Notes: generated from the sequence alone by a model not told the origin. A stretch of 49,505 nucleotides of DNA from JACQAI01 sp035507915 (GCA_035507915.1 DATJNS010000011.1:1-49505), one strand, 5' to 3'. Positions 7,626 through 18,837 are shown, counted from the first letter of the stretch. A program made the numbers and translations.

Positions 7626-7636
7626 CCATACTATGG
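7626..7636. repeat. Palindrome CCATACTATGG, first copy (miaB leader)
   Basis: A perfect 5-1-5 palindrome inside the predicted miaB leader. An identical 11-mer (12 bases shared with the flank) occurs at 32638-32648, also at a gene start. Such an AT-containing palindrome is unlikely to recur by chance in sequence this GC-rich. Function unknown. Confidence 0.4.
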
Positions 7637-7661
7637 CCACTTGCCGAGTCATAGTGGCCTC

Positions 7662-9053
7662 GTGACGAAAAAGCTCTTCATCAAGACATACGGCTGCCAG
7701 ATGAACGTCTATGACTCCGCCCGCATGGCGGACGTCTTGGCGCCGCTCGGCTTTACAGAAACCGACGCCCCGGAATCGGCGAGCGTCGTCGTTCTCAACA
7801 CCTGTCATGTGCGCGAGAAGGCGACCGAGAAGCTGTTCTCCGATCTCGGTCGGCTGCGCCGCGTGAAGGTGGCGCGCCAGGCCGACGGCGACGCGATGGT
7901 GATCGCGGTCGCCGGCTGCGTGGCCCAGGCCGAAGGCGACGAGATCCTGGCGCGCGCGCCGTGGGTCGACATCGTGATCGGGCCGCAGACCTTGCACCGG
8001 CTGCCGGCGCTGCTCGCCGAGGTGGACCAGGCGGCCGCGGCGGGCCGGCGGCGCGCCGTGCAGGACACCGAGTTTCCCGCCGAGCCGAAATTCGACTTCC
8101 TGCCCGAGAGCGCGCAGGCGCCCGGCGTCAGCGCCTTCCTGTCGGTGCAGGAAGGCTGCGACCGCTTCTGCAGCTTCTGCGTCGTGCCCTACACGCGCGG
8201 CGCGGAATACTCGCGCCCGGTCGCCGACGTGGTCGCCGAGGCGACCCGGCTGGTCGCGCGCGGCGCGCGCGAGCTCACCTTGCTCGGCCAGAACGTCAAC
8301 GCCTATCACGGTGCCGGCCCCGACGGCGCGTCGTGGGGGCTCGGTCGTCTGGCGCGCCGGCTCGCCGAGATTCCCGAGCTCGTGCGCATCCGCTACACCA
8401 CGTCGCATCCGCGCGACGTCGACGAGGCGCTGATCGCCGCCCATCGCGACGTCGAACGGTTGATGCCGTTCCTGCATCTGCCCGTGCAGTCGGGCTCCGA
8501 CCGCATCCTCGCGGCGATGAACCGGCGCCACGACGTCGCCTTCTACCGGCGCCTGGTCGACCGGCTGCGCGCGGCGCGCGCCGATCTCGCATTGTCGTCC
8601 GATTTCATCGTCGGCTATCCGGGCGAGACCGACGCGGACTTCGCCGACACCCTGCGGCTGATCGATGCGGTCGGCTTCGCGCAGGCGTTCGCCTTCAAGT
8701 ACAGCCCGCGTCCCGGCACGCCTGCCGCGCGCGCCGACGACCAGGTGCCCGAGCCGGTCAAGGAGGCGCGGCTCGCCGCGTTGCAGGAACGGCTGCACGC
8801 GCAGCAGACCCATTTCAATCGGGCGTGCGTCGGACGGACCTTGCCGGTGCTGTTCGACAAGCCGGGCCGCCGCCCGGGCCAGGCGGCCGGGCGCAGCCCC
8901 TACCTTCAGGCGGTCGTCGTCGCGGCGCCGACCCGGATCATCGGGCAGGTCCGCGACGTGCGCATCGCGAGCCTCAACACCAACAGTCTGGTCGGCATGC
9001 TGATCACGGAAGGAGACGGTATGACGGATTACGACGCGAGGGTTTCGGCTTGA
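7662..9053 (+). CDS. miaB: tRNA-2-methylthio-N6-dimethylallyladenosine synthase MiaB
   Basis: A methylthiotransferase of 463 residues from GTG 7662. The N-terminal UPF0004 domain supplies three cluster cysteines (KTYGCQMN, NTCHVREK, AGCVAQ). The radical-SAM core has CDRFCSFC, and a C-terminal TRAM domain ends the protein. It adds a methylthio group to i6A37 of tRNA. I chose GTG 7662 because family members begin MxKKLFIKTYGCQMN; a TTG at 7641 would add seven residues, but neither start has a good ribosome-binding sequence. A 10-codon frame starting at ATG 7633 ends in the TGA that overlaps GTG 7662. It is followed by phoH with a TTGA overlap. Confidence 0.93.
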   Translation: MTKKLFIKTYGCQMNVYDSARMADVLAPLGFTETDAPESASVVVLNTCHVREKATEKLFSDLGRLRRVKVARQADGDAMVIAVAGCVAQAEGDEILARAPWVDIVIGPQTLHRLPALLAEVDQAAAAGRRRAVQDTEFPAEPKFDFLPESAQAPGVSAFLSVQEGCDRFCSFCVVPYTRGAEYSRPVADVVAEATRLVARGARELTLLGQNVNAYHGAGPDGASWGLGRLARRLAEIPELVRIRYTTSHPRDVDEALIAAHRDVERLMPFLHLPVQSGSDRILAAMNRRHDVAFYRRLVDRLRAARADLALSSDFIVGYPGETDADFADTLRLIDAVGFAQAFAFKYSPRPGTPAARADDQVPEPVKEARLAALQERLHAQQTHFNRACVGRTLPVLFDKPGRRPGQAAGRSPYLQAVVVAAPTRIIGQVRDVRIASLNTNSLVGMLITEGDGMTDYDARVSA

Positions 9054-10081
9054 GGGCGGCAACGGCGAACCGGGCCGAGAACCGGGCCGAGCCGGTCTAT
9101 CTGGAGTTCGACGACAACACGCTGCTGCCCGCGTTGTTCGGCGAGCACGACCGGCATCTCGCGCGTATCGAGCAGCTGCTCGGCGTGTCGATCACGTCGC
9201 GCGGCAATCTGATCGCGATCTCGGGACCGGCCGGTCAGGCCGGAGCGGCCAAGGACGCGCTCCTCAACCTTCATCGCCGCGTGCGCAAGGGCAAGCCGGT
9301 CGACATGGGCGAGGTCGACGCCGCGGTCCGCATGGTCGATCACCCGGGCAACGGCGCGGGCGAGGACGGCGTGGCGCCGATCGGCGACGATCTCTCGGTG
9401 CGCACGCGCCGCCGCACGGTCGAGGCGCGCTCGCCGACCCAGCTCGTCTATCTGCAGTCGCTGCGCGATCACGAGCTGGTGTTCGGCGTCGGACCCGCCG
9501 GCACCGGCAAGACCTATCTCGCGGTCGCGGTCGCGGTGTCGATGCTGCTCGCGGGCCGCGTCAATCGCATCATCCTGTCGCGCCCGGCGGTCGAGGCGGG
9601 CGAGCGGCTCGGGTTCCTGCCGGGCGATCTGCGCGAGAAGATCGATCCCTATCTGAGGCCGCTCTACGACGCGCTCTACGACATGCTGCCGGCCGATCAG
9701 GTGGTGAAGCGCCTGGGCACCGGCGAGATCGAGATCGCGCCGCTCGCCTTCATGCGCGGCCGCACGCTGGCCAACGCCTACATCATTCTCGACGAGGCGC
9801 AGAACACCACGCCGACCCAGATGAAGATGTTCCTGACCCGCATGGGCGAGAACAGCCGCATGGCGGTCACCGGCGATCTCAGCCAGGTCGACCTGCCGCT
9901 CGGCGCGCGCTCGGGCCTGCGCGACGCGCTCGATACGCTGGCCAACGTCCAGGGCGCGACCGTGGTCACCTTCACGGAGGCCGACGTGGTGCGCCACCCC
10001 CTGGTCACGCGGATCGTGCGCGCCTACAACAGTTTCGAGAACCGGCTCGACGCCAACGCCGCGCACCCGAACAAAGGGTGA
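9050..10081 (+). CDS. phoH: PhoH-family ATPase
   Basis: A 343-residue PhoH-like protein. It has an N-terminal KH-like region, then Walker A GVGPAGTGKT and Walker B YIILDEAQN, and the family segment RPAVEAGERLGFLPGD. PhoH is an RNA-linked ATPase that commonly sits beside the RNase gene ybeY. The only plausible start is TTG 9050, which overlaps the miaB stop; no ATG, GTG or TTG follows in frame before the conserved region. The strong AGGAGA at 9011 lies upstream of an in-frame miaB codon ATG 9021, so ribosome re-initiation may supply translation. Confidence 0.9.
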   Translation: MRAATANRAENRAEPVYLEFDDNTLLPALFGEHDRHLARIEQLLGVSITSRGNLIAISGPAGQAGAAKDALLNLHRRVRKGKPVDMGEVDAAVRMVDHPGNGAGEDGVAPIGDDLSVRTRRRTVEARSPTQLVYLQSLRDHELVFGVGPAGTGKTYLAVAVAVSMLLAGRVNRIILSRPAVEAGERLGFLPGDLREKIDPYLRPLYDALYDMLPADQVVKRLGTGEIEIAPLAFMRGRTLANAYIILDEAQNTTPTQMKMFLTRMGENSRMAVTGDLSQVDLPLGARSGLRDALDTLANVQGATVVTFTEADVVRHPLVTRIVRAYNSFENRLDANAAHPNKG

Positions 10082-10096
10082 TCGAAGGAAGATTTT

Positions 10097-10136
10097 CGCA
10101 ACACCCGGTGGGCGTTGCGGAGTCCGTCCTACTCCG
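10097..10136 (+). other. Two adjoining hairpins between phoH and ybeY
   Basis: Hairpin one (10097-10119) pairs CGCAAC with GTTGCG and, inside, CCC with GGG around a GGT loop. Hairpin two (10118-10136) pairs CGGAGT with ACTCCG around seven bases. Neither is followed by a T-tract, so they look like mRNA stability or processing elements rather than simple terminators. They compete for bases 10118-10119. Confidence 0.4.
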
Positions 10137-10166
10137 TCTAGGCTGGTTTACGGCACTCAGCTTCCC

Positions 10167-10706
10167 ATGAAGCCCGCCCTTCACATCGATCTCCTGCTCG
10201 ACGACCCGCGTTGGCGCGCGGTCGAAAGCGTCGCGTCGCTCGTCCGCCGGGCGGCCCGCGCCGCGCTCAAGCGCCAGGCGCGCGGCCTGCGTGCCGCGGA
10301 GCTCGGCCTGGTGCTGGCCGACGACGCCCGGCTGCGATCGCTCAATCGCACCTGGCGCGGCATCGACCGGCCGACCAACGTGCTCGCCTTCCCGGCCGAC
10401 GGCGTCGGCGACGGCTTCGCGCTCGACGTGCCGGGCGCGCCGCCGCGCCAGCTCGGCGACGTCGTGCTGGCCTACGAGACGGTCGCGGCCGAGGCGCGCA
10501 CCCAGGGCAAGCCGATCGGCGCGCATCTCAGCCATCTGGTGGTGCACGGCGTGCTCCATCTGCTCGGCTTCGATCACGAGACGGCGGCCGAGGCGGCCGA
10601 CATGGAGGCCGCCGAGGTCGCCATCCTGGCGGGGCTCGGCTGGCCGGATCCCTATCGGCGGGCACCGGCCCGGCGCGGCGCGCGACCGCTCGCGCGGGTG
10701 GCCTGA
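10167..10706 (+). CDS. ybeY: Endoribonuclease YbeY
   Basis: A 179-residue single-strand-specific zinc RNase acting in 16S rRNA 3'-end maturation and 70S ribosome quality control. The diagnostic zinc motif HGVLHLLGFDH (H127, H131, H137) is intact, as is RPTNVLAFP. It lies between phoH and tlyC, its usual neighbours. The final 20 residues form an Arg-rich tail beyond the conserved domain. Confidence 0.93.
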   Translation: MKPALHIDLLLDDPRWRAVESVASLVRRAARAALKRQARGLRAAELGLVLADDARLRSLNRTWRGIDRPTNVLAFPADGVGDGFALDVPGAPPRQLGDVVLAYETVAAEARTQGKPIGAHLSHLVVHGVLHLLGFDHETAAEAADMEAAEVAILAGLGWPDPYRRAPARRGARPLARVA

Positions 10707-10707
10707 G

Positions 10708-11652
10708 ATGAGCGAAGGCTCTGGCAGTAGACCCGACGGGACGGCGCGCAACGGCGGCCCCGATCATCATGACGCACCGGCGCGCGACGACGGCGAGAGC
10801 GCGCGCGGACCGCGCCTGTTCGGGCGCCTGCGCTCGCTGTTCCGCGCGCGCAACGGCGAGTCGCTGCGCGAGACGATCGAGGAGCTGATCGAGGATCGCG
10901 AAGAGCCCGAGGCGCCGATCGACGCCGACGAGCGCGTGCTGCTCAAGAACATCCTGCGCCTGCGCGACACCACGGCGCACGACGTCATGGTGCCGCGCGC
11001 CCACATCGTCGCGGTCGAGATCGGCACGTCGTTCGACGATCTCGTCAGGCTGATGACCGACAAGGCGCACTCGCGCCTGCCGGTGTACCGCGAGACGCTC
11101 GACGACGTGCACGGCATGGTCCACATCAAGGACGTGTTCGCCGCCGCGAACGGCGTGGCGCCGGTCAAGCTCGAGAAGCTGCTGCGCAAGGTCCTGTTCG
11201 TGCCGCCCTCGATGCGCACGCTCGATCTGCTGCTGCAGATGCGCGCGAAGCGCACCCATCTGGCGCTGGTGGTCGACGAGTACGGCGGCATCGACGGCCT
11301 CGTGACCATCGAGGACGTCGTCGAGGAGATCGTCGGCGAGATCGAGGACGAGCACGACGACGTGACGGCGCCGTCGTTCGAGCGGCGGCCCGACGGCACC
11401 ATCCTGGCCGACGCCGGCACGTCGATCGAGGAGCTCGAGCGCGCGGTCGGTCCGATCCTTTCCGACGACGAGCAGGACGAGGTCGACACGCTCGCCGGTC
11501 TCGTGACCACGCTCGCCGGACGCGTGCCGGGCACCGGCGAGGTGATCCATCATCCGTCGGGCGTCGAGTTCGAGGTGCTCGCCGGCGACGCCCGCCGGGT
11601 TGCGCGGCTCCGGTTGCGCAACCTGCCGCCGGTGCCGCCGGCGCACGGCTGA
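10708..11652 (+). CDS. tlyC: Hemolysin C/CorC-type CBS-domain protein
   Basis: A 314-residue cytoplasmic protein with a charged N-terminal region, then two CBS domains (roughly residues 90-210, including VMVPRAHIVAVE and VVDEYGGIDGLVTIEDVVEEIVGEI) and a C-terminal CorC/HlyC transporter-associated domain. It lacks the DUF21 membrane domain of the CorB/CNNM proteins. Family members are linked to Mg/Co efflux or membrane integrity; old names call them hemolysins. The ATG lies one base after the ybeY stop, so the two are translationally linked. Confidence 0.87.
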   Translation: MSEGSGSRPDGTARNGGPDHHDAPARDDGESARGPRLFGRLRSLFRARNGESLRETIEELIEDREEPEAPIDADERVLLKNILRLRDTTAHDVMVPRAHIVAVEIGTSFDDLVRLMTDKAHSRLPVYRETLDDVHGMVHIKDVFAAANGVAPVKLEKLLRKVLFVPPSMRTLDLLLQMRAKRTHLALVVDEYGGIDGLVTIEDVVEEIVGEIEDEHDDVTAPSFERRPDGTILADAGTSIEELERAVGPILSDDEQDEVDTLAGLVTTLAGRVPGTGEVIHHPSGVEFEVLAGDARRVARLRLRNLPPVPPAHG

Positions 11653-11676
11653 CCCGGGACCGCGAGGGGCGCCGTC

Positions 11677-13308
11677 ATGTCGGTCGCGCTCGACCGCGCC
11701 GCTGCAAACCCGGGCCGGTCCGGCGTCGTGGTGCGCTGTGCGATGCGGTTGGCCGGTCTCGCCGGGTGGCGGCGCGCGGCGGCGGCCGTGCTGCTCGGCG
11801 CCGCTGGTGCGGGGGCGCTGCCGCCGGTCGACGCCGTGCCGCTGCTCGCGCTGGCGTTCACCGGTCTCGTCTGGCTGGTCGACGGCGCGCCGCGCCTGCG
11901 CAGCGCCTTCTGGATCGGCTGGTGGTTCGGGCTCGGCTTCTTCACCGCCGGGCTCTACTGGATCGCCGCCGCGCTGTTCGTCGACATCGCGCGGTTCTGG
12001 TGGCTGCTGCCGTTCGCCGTGCTCGGCGTGCCGGCGTTCTTCGGGCTGTTCAGCGGCGCGGTCACCGCGGCGTGCTGGATCGCCGGCGCCCGCGGGCTCG
12101 GCCGCCCCCTGATGCTGGCGACCGCGTGGACCGCCGCCGAGTTCGCGCGGGGTCACGTGCTCACCGGCTTTCCCTGGAACCTGGTCGGCTCGGCGTGGAC
12201 CGTGGTCGGCCCGGTCCTCCAGGCCGTTTCGGTGATCGGCATGTACGGCCTGAGCTGGGTGACGGTCGTGCTGGCGGCGCTGCCCGCGCTGCTCGCCGTG
12301 CCGGCGGATCCCGGGGTCGCCGGCGGGTGGCACACGCCGCGCCGCGCCGTGCCGATGCTGGGCGTCGGGCTGGCGGCGCTCGCGGCGCTCGCGGCGCTGG
12401 GCGCGCTGCGCCTCGCCGCCGCGCCGTCTCCGGGCGCGTCCGACGCCGTGGTCCCGGGCGTGCGCCTGCGCCTGGTGCAGCCCGACATCGAGCAGTCGCT
12501 CAAGTGGCGCGACAACGAGCGGATCGCGATCTTCCGCCGGCTGCTGTCGCTCAGCGCAACCCCGTCCGAGCATCCGCCGACCGCGATCATCTGGCCCGAG
12601 GCGGCGACGCCGTTCCTGTTCGAGCGCTCGCCCGAGGCGCGTGCCGCGGCCGCCGCGATGCTGCCGCCCGACGCGCTGCTGCTGACCGGCACCCCGCGCG
12701 CCACGCGCACGCCCGACGGCGGCACCGCGTACTGGAACGGCATGATCGCGCTCGACCACGCCGACACGGTGCGCGGCAGCTACGACAAGTTCCATCTGGT
12801 GCCGTTCGGCGAGTACGTGCCGCTCAGCCACATCCTGCCGCTCGCGGCGCTCGCGCCGGGCGGCGGTGGCGGGTTCAGCGCCGGGCCGGGCCCGCGCACG
12901 CTGCATCTGCCGGGCCTGCCGCCGGTCAGCCCGCTGATCTGCTACGAGATCATCTTTCCCGGCCAGGTGATCGACCCGGCCGACCGTCCGGCCTGGATCG
13001 TCAACCTGACCAACGACGCCTGGTACGGCATCACGAGCGGGCCCTATCAGCACTTCGCCAGCGCGATCGCGCGCGCGGTCGAGCAGGGTCTGCCGGTGGT
13101 GCGCGCGGCCCAGACCGGCATCTCCGGCGTGATCGACCCTTACGGAAGGGTGATCGCGCGGCTCGGCCTCGGCCAGCGCGGCGTGCTCGATGCGCCGCTG
13201 CCGCAGGCGCTGCCCGAGGCCACGATCTACCAGCGCTTCGGCGGCCCGATCCTCGCGATACTGCTGCTTGTCGGCCTCGCGGGCGGCGTCTGGTCCCGGC
13301 GGCGCTGA
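11677..13308 (+). CDS. lnt: Apolipoprotein N-acyltransferase
   Basis: A 543-residue inner-membrane enzyme that adds the third acyl chain to the N-terminal Cys of lipoproteins. The N-terminal part holds several hydrophobic helices. The C-terminal nitrilase domain carries the catalytic triad: E308 in IWPEAATPF, K371 in SYDKFHLVPFGEYVP and C422 in PLICYEIIF. A last hydrophobic helix ends the protein. In rhizobia a small HTH regulator gene often sits between lnt and metK; none is present here. Confidence 0.93.
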   Translation: MSVALDRAAANPGRSGVVVRCAMRLAGLAGWRRAAAAVLLGAAGAGALPPVDAVPLLALAFTGLVWLVDGAPRLRSAFWIGWWFGLGFFTAGLYWIAAALFVDIARFWWLLPFAVLGVPAFFGLFSGAVTAACWIAGARGLGRPLMLATAWTAAEFARGHVLTGFPWNLVGSAWTVVGPVLQAVSVIGMYGLSWVTVVLAALPALLAVPADPGVAGGWHTPRRAVPMLGVGLAALAALAALGALRLAAAPSPGASDAVVPGVRLRLVQPDIEQSLKWRDNERIAIFRRLLSLSATPSEHPPTAIIWPEAATPFLFERSPEARAAAAAMLPPDALLLTGTPRATRTPDGGTAYWNGMIALDHADTVRGSYDKFHLVPFGEYVPLSHILPLAALAPGGGGGFSAGPGPRTLHLPGLPPVSPLICYEIIFPGQVIDPADRPAWIVNLTNDAWYGITSGPYQHFASAIARAVEQGLPVVRAAQTGISGVIDPYGRVIARLGLGQRGVLDAPLPQALPEATIYQRFGGPILAILLLVGLAGGVWSRRR

Positions 13309-13359
13309 GGCCCCGGGCCGGGCGGCTGCCTTACCCGGAATCCGCTTGCGCTCGGGGAC

Positions 13360-13389
13360 GGCCGCGTGCACAACACGGCGGCCTTTATT
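13360..13389 (+). promoter_or_regulatory. Hairpin in the lnt-metK gap (terminator or metK leader element)
   Basis: GGCCGCGTG pairs with CACGGCGGCC (one bulged G) around five bases, followed by TTTATT (13384-13389). It could end lnt transcription or form part of a metK leader, since the metK start codon lies 42 bases further on. The T-run is broken, so termination would be imperfect. It does not fit the SAM-II consensus as I know it. Confidence 0.45.
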
Positions 13390-13431
13390 GGCGCTTTTCC
13401 GTGACTTGAATCGATCGTCGAGGGGTGGACC

Positions 13432-14597
<1,166 letters not shown>

Positions 14598-14601
<4 letters not shown>

Positions 14602-15317
14602 GCGCAGGCGCCGAACCGTCCCGCCGCCGCGTCGACGAACGGATCTACGGCCGTCGGCGCGGCCGACCGCTGCGCGCCGCCCAGCAGCGCCTGATCGACG
14701 GCCTGCTGCCGCGCGTCGCGGTCGCGCTGCCGCCCGCCCCGCCGCTCGATCTCGCCGCGTTGTTCGGCGGCGCGCGGGCGCGCTATTGGCTCGAGATCGG
14801 CTTCGGCGCGGGCGAGCATCTGGCCTGGCAGGCGCTCGCTCATCCGGAGGTCGGGCTGATCGGCTGCGAGCCTTTCGTCAACGGCGTCGCGGCGGCGCTC
14901 GCCCGCATCGAGGCGTCGAAGATCGCGAACCTGCGCATCTGGCCCGAGCCTGCCGCGCCGCTGCTCGACGTCTTGCCCGCCGCGTCGCTCGAGCGCGTCT
15001 TCGTGCTGTTCCCCGATCCATGGCCCAAGGTGCGCCATCACAAGCGCCGGTTCGTCCAACGCGCCAATCTCGACCGGCTGGCGCGCCTGATGATCGACGG
15101 CGGCGAGCTCCGGCTTGTCACCGACGATCCTGACTATTGCCGCTGGATGCTCGCCCAGCTGATCGACCACGGCGCCTTCGCGTGGCTGGCGCGGCGCCCG
15201 GCCGACTGGCGCGAGCGCCCGGCCGACTGGCCGCCGACCCGTTACGAGCGCAAGGCGCGCGCCGCCGATCGCGCGCCCGTGTATCTGCGCTTCGCCCGGC
15301 GCGCGCGCGCCAGCTGA
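14598..15317 (+). CDS. trmB: tRNA (guanine-N7-)-methyltransferase TrmB, apparent CTG start
   Basis: A SAM-dependent methyltransferase that modifies G46 of tRNA. It contains the conserved start YGRRRGRPLR, the SAM loop EIGFGAGEHL and the hallmark FPDPWPKVRHHKRRFV. There is no ATG, GTG or TTG in frame between the distant metK interior and this conserved N-terminus. The frame does have a CTG at 14598 that overlaps the metK stop as CTGA, giving 239 residues. I infer translation from this CTG by re-initiation after metK. The function is secure; the start codon is the uncertain part. Confidence 0.88.
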
Positions 15318-15338
15318 CCGCCGCGGGACGCGCCGCGC

Positions 15339-15647
15339 TTAGCCCTGCGGCGCCTTGCGCACGAGATGCCAGCCCGCGGCCTCCATGCACGAGCGAAACA
15401 GCCGGTCGCGCGTGCCCGCCGCGACGTCCGTCGAGTAGATCTCGCTGCCGCCGAGGCTCGAGGTCTTCTCGACCGCGGTGATCTGCGGCGTGACCGGGGC
15501 GGCGCTGGCGCTCTGGAGCTGGCACTGGTAGCGGGTCTGGGCGAACTCCTCGCGTGTCGCGCCCGGCTTCTGCCAGACCGGCAGGGCGCAGGACGCCAGG
15601 ACGACCGCGGCCAGGCCCATGGATCCTGCCGGCACGCCGCGCCCCAT
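15339..15647 (-). CDS. Small predicted lipoprotein, function unknown
   Basis: A 102-residue protein with a lipoprotein signal: a hydrophobic LAAVVLAS stretch leads directly to Cys20 in a good lipobox (L-A-S-C). The mature part begins ALPVWQKPGATREEFAQTRYQC and ends RLFRSCMEAAGWHLV, leaving two further cysteines that could pair. The ATG at 15647 has GGAGG upstream; an upstream in-frame ATG at 15686 is less likely. It faces trmB convergently with a 21-base gap and stands alone. I recognise the general pattern of small alphaproteobacterial envelope lipoproteins but no specific function. Confidence 0.65.
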   Translation of the reverse strand: MGRGVPAGSMGLAAVVLASCALPVWQKPGATREEFAQTRYQCQLQSASAAPVTPQITAVEKTSSLGGSEIYSTDVAAGTRDRLFRSCMEAAGWHLVRKAPQG

Positions 15648-15932
15648 CGATCGCCTCCGCTCGAATTTGACGCGTATTCTATGCATGACCTGCTACCCGA
15701 CGGCAACGGCAGGTCCAGCGACACGAGCCACCCCTGCTCATGTCGTGTCGAACCGGCTACGTCTGGGGAAATCGGCCTGCGGGGATGATCGGTGGCGGTT
15801 TGGGCGACGCGGCAGGCGGGATTTCGGCGGCAACGGGACCGTTGCGCGGCCGGGGAGACCTGCATCCGGCCTGCTCGGCAGGCGTCGCATGGCAGAACCC
15901 GGGGAATGCGCGGGAAAACGCCGGGAATCGGG
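15648..15932. other. Intergenic region between lipoprotein gene and rimP promoter
   Basis: No convincing gene is present. An 83-codon frame (15740-15991) has no family signal and runs through the rimP promoter. The left edge holds a possible minus-strand -10 (TAGAAT, 15676-15681) for the lipoprotein. An 8-bp perfect inverted repeat, CGACACGA/TCGTGTCG with a 16-base spacer, lies at 15719-15750. Confidence 0.4.
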
Positions 15933-15960
15933 TTGCAGGGGACCGCGAAATGACTATATT
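15933..15960 (+). promoter_or_regulatory. sigma70-type promoter of the rimP-nusA-infB operon
   Basis: TTGCAG (15933-15938), a 16-base spacer, then TATATT (15955-15960). This is the best promoter match in the window. The predicted start near 15967 gives a leader of about 94 bases that contains the hairpins described in the next entry. Confidence 0.7.
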
Positions 15961-15978
15961 GGCGCCAAATTCCCATAG

Positions 15979-16033
15979 GGTCGGATGGTGATCCGGCCAC
16001 TAGAAAGGCGGTGGGCCACTGGCCCACTTTTTT
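15979..16033 (+). promoter_or_regulatory. Attenuator-like leader upstream of rimP
   Basis: Two hairpins follow the predicted start. The first (15979-15998) pairs GGTCGGAT with ATCCGGCC around GGTG. The second (16011-16027) pairs GTGGGCC with GGCCCAC around ACT and is followed by six T, a textbook intrinsic terminator placed before the operon's first codon. GGCCAC (15995-16000) could instead pair with GTGGGCC of the terminator's left arm, which would break both hairpins. This looks like transcription attenuation of rimP-nusA-infB. NusA, the second gene product, affects termination, so feedback is a natural guess. Confidence 0.65.
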
Positions 16034-16060
16034 GTTTCGGCACAGCGTGTTGGTGAGGGG

Positions 16061-16576
16061 ATGACGGCAGCGGACGGAGCCGGCGGCACGGTCGCATCGA
16101 AGGTCGAGGGGCTGTTGGCGCCCGCGCTCGAGGCGCTCGGCTACGGCATCGTGCGCGTGCAATTCAACTCGGGCCGCCGGGCGACCTTGCAGATCATGGC
16201 CGAGCGCCGCGACGGCGCCGCCATGTCGGTCGAGGACTGCGCCCAGATCAGCCGCGCGGCCTCGGCGCTGCTCGACGTCGAGGACCCGATCCCGGGCGCC
16301 TACGATCTCGAGGTGAGCTCGCCCGGCATCGACCGGCCGCTGACCCGGCTCGAGCATTTCACGCGCTTCGCCGGGTTCGAGGCCAAGCTCGAGACCGACC
16401 GGCTGCTCGACGGGCGGCGGCGTTTCCGCGGCCTCATCGTCGGCGTCGACGACGAGACCATCCGCGTGCGGGCGGGCGAGATCGAGTACGCCGTGCCGTT
16501 CGACGCGGTGACCAAGGCGAAGCTCGTGTTGACCAACGAATTGATCGCGCACAGCCCCGACAAGCCCCGGCACTAG
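16061..16576 (+). CDS. rimP: Ribosome maturation factor RimP
   Basis: A 171-residue 30S-subunit assembly factor. It has the alpha/beta N-terminal domain (LAPALEALGYGIVRVQF) and the hallmark YDLEVSSPGIDRPL near residues 82-95, followed by an SH3-like C-terminal domain. It is the first gene of the nusA-infB operon, as in most proteobacteria. The GAGGGG sequence abuts the ATG closely, so translation may be weak or an alternative start may be used; no better in-frame start is visible. Confidence 0.93.
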   Translation: MTAADGAGGTVASKVEGLLAPALEALGYGIVRVQFNSGRRATLQIMAERRDGAAMSVEDCAQISRAASALLDVEDPIPGAYDLEVSSPGIDRPLTRLEHFTRFAGFEAKLETDRLLDGRRRFRGLIVGVDDETIRVRAGEIEYAVPFDAVTKAKLVLTNELIAHSPDKPRH

Positions 16577-16619
16577 CCGGATCGAGCTCGACGGGCGGCG
16601 CCTAGCGCCAGGTAGGACG

Positions 16620-18179
<1,560 letters not shown>

Positions 18180-18190
18180 GGTGACCCCGC

Positions 18191-18837
18191 TTGACCCACG
18201 CTGCGCCGATCGCCGATGACGACCGCGTCGACTCCGAGATGGCCGATGGCGACCAGCTCGGGCCGCAGCGTCGCTGCATCGCGACCGGAACGGTCGCGGA
18301 CAAGGACGCGCTGCTGCGCTTCGTCGTAGCGCCGACGGGCGAACTCGTCCCCGATCTGCAGCAGCGCTTGCCCGGGCGCGGTGTGTATGTCGCGCCGACG
18401 CGCGGCGCGATCGACGCCGCGGTCAAGAAGCGCGCCTTCTCGCGGGCGGCGCGCCGGCCGGTCGAGGCGCCCGGCGATCTCGCCGATCGGCTCGAGGCGC
18501 TCGTGGTCGCGCGTGCGCTCGAGCTGATCGGGCTCGCGCGGCGCGCCGGTCAGGCGGTGGTCGGCTACGACCAGGTCGAGGCCTGGCTCAAGAGCGGGCG
18601 TGCCGGGCTGCTGCTGCAGGCGGCGGACGGCGCGCCGGGCGGGCGGGCGCGGCTGGCCGCGCTCGCCGGCGACCGGCCGGTCGTCGAGCAGTTGCGCGCC
18701 GCCGAGCTGGCGCAGCCGTTCGGCCGGGATCACGTGGTGCATGTGGCGCTCGCGGCGGGCGGCATCGCGACACGATTGCATGGGGAATTGACGCGGCTCG
18801 CCGGGCTGCGTCGCGCGGATCAGAAAGTCGGGACAGC

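Noticed and set aside
13309..13431. A SAM-II or SAM/SAH riboswitch before metK
   Set aside because: The hairpin loop is too short and the conserved core bases I know are not in place. It is kept only as a structured leader or terminator.
15740..15991. An 83-codon frame upstream of rimP
   Set aside because: No family signal, no ribosome-binding sequence, and it overlaps the rimP promoter and leader hairpin.
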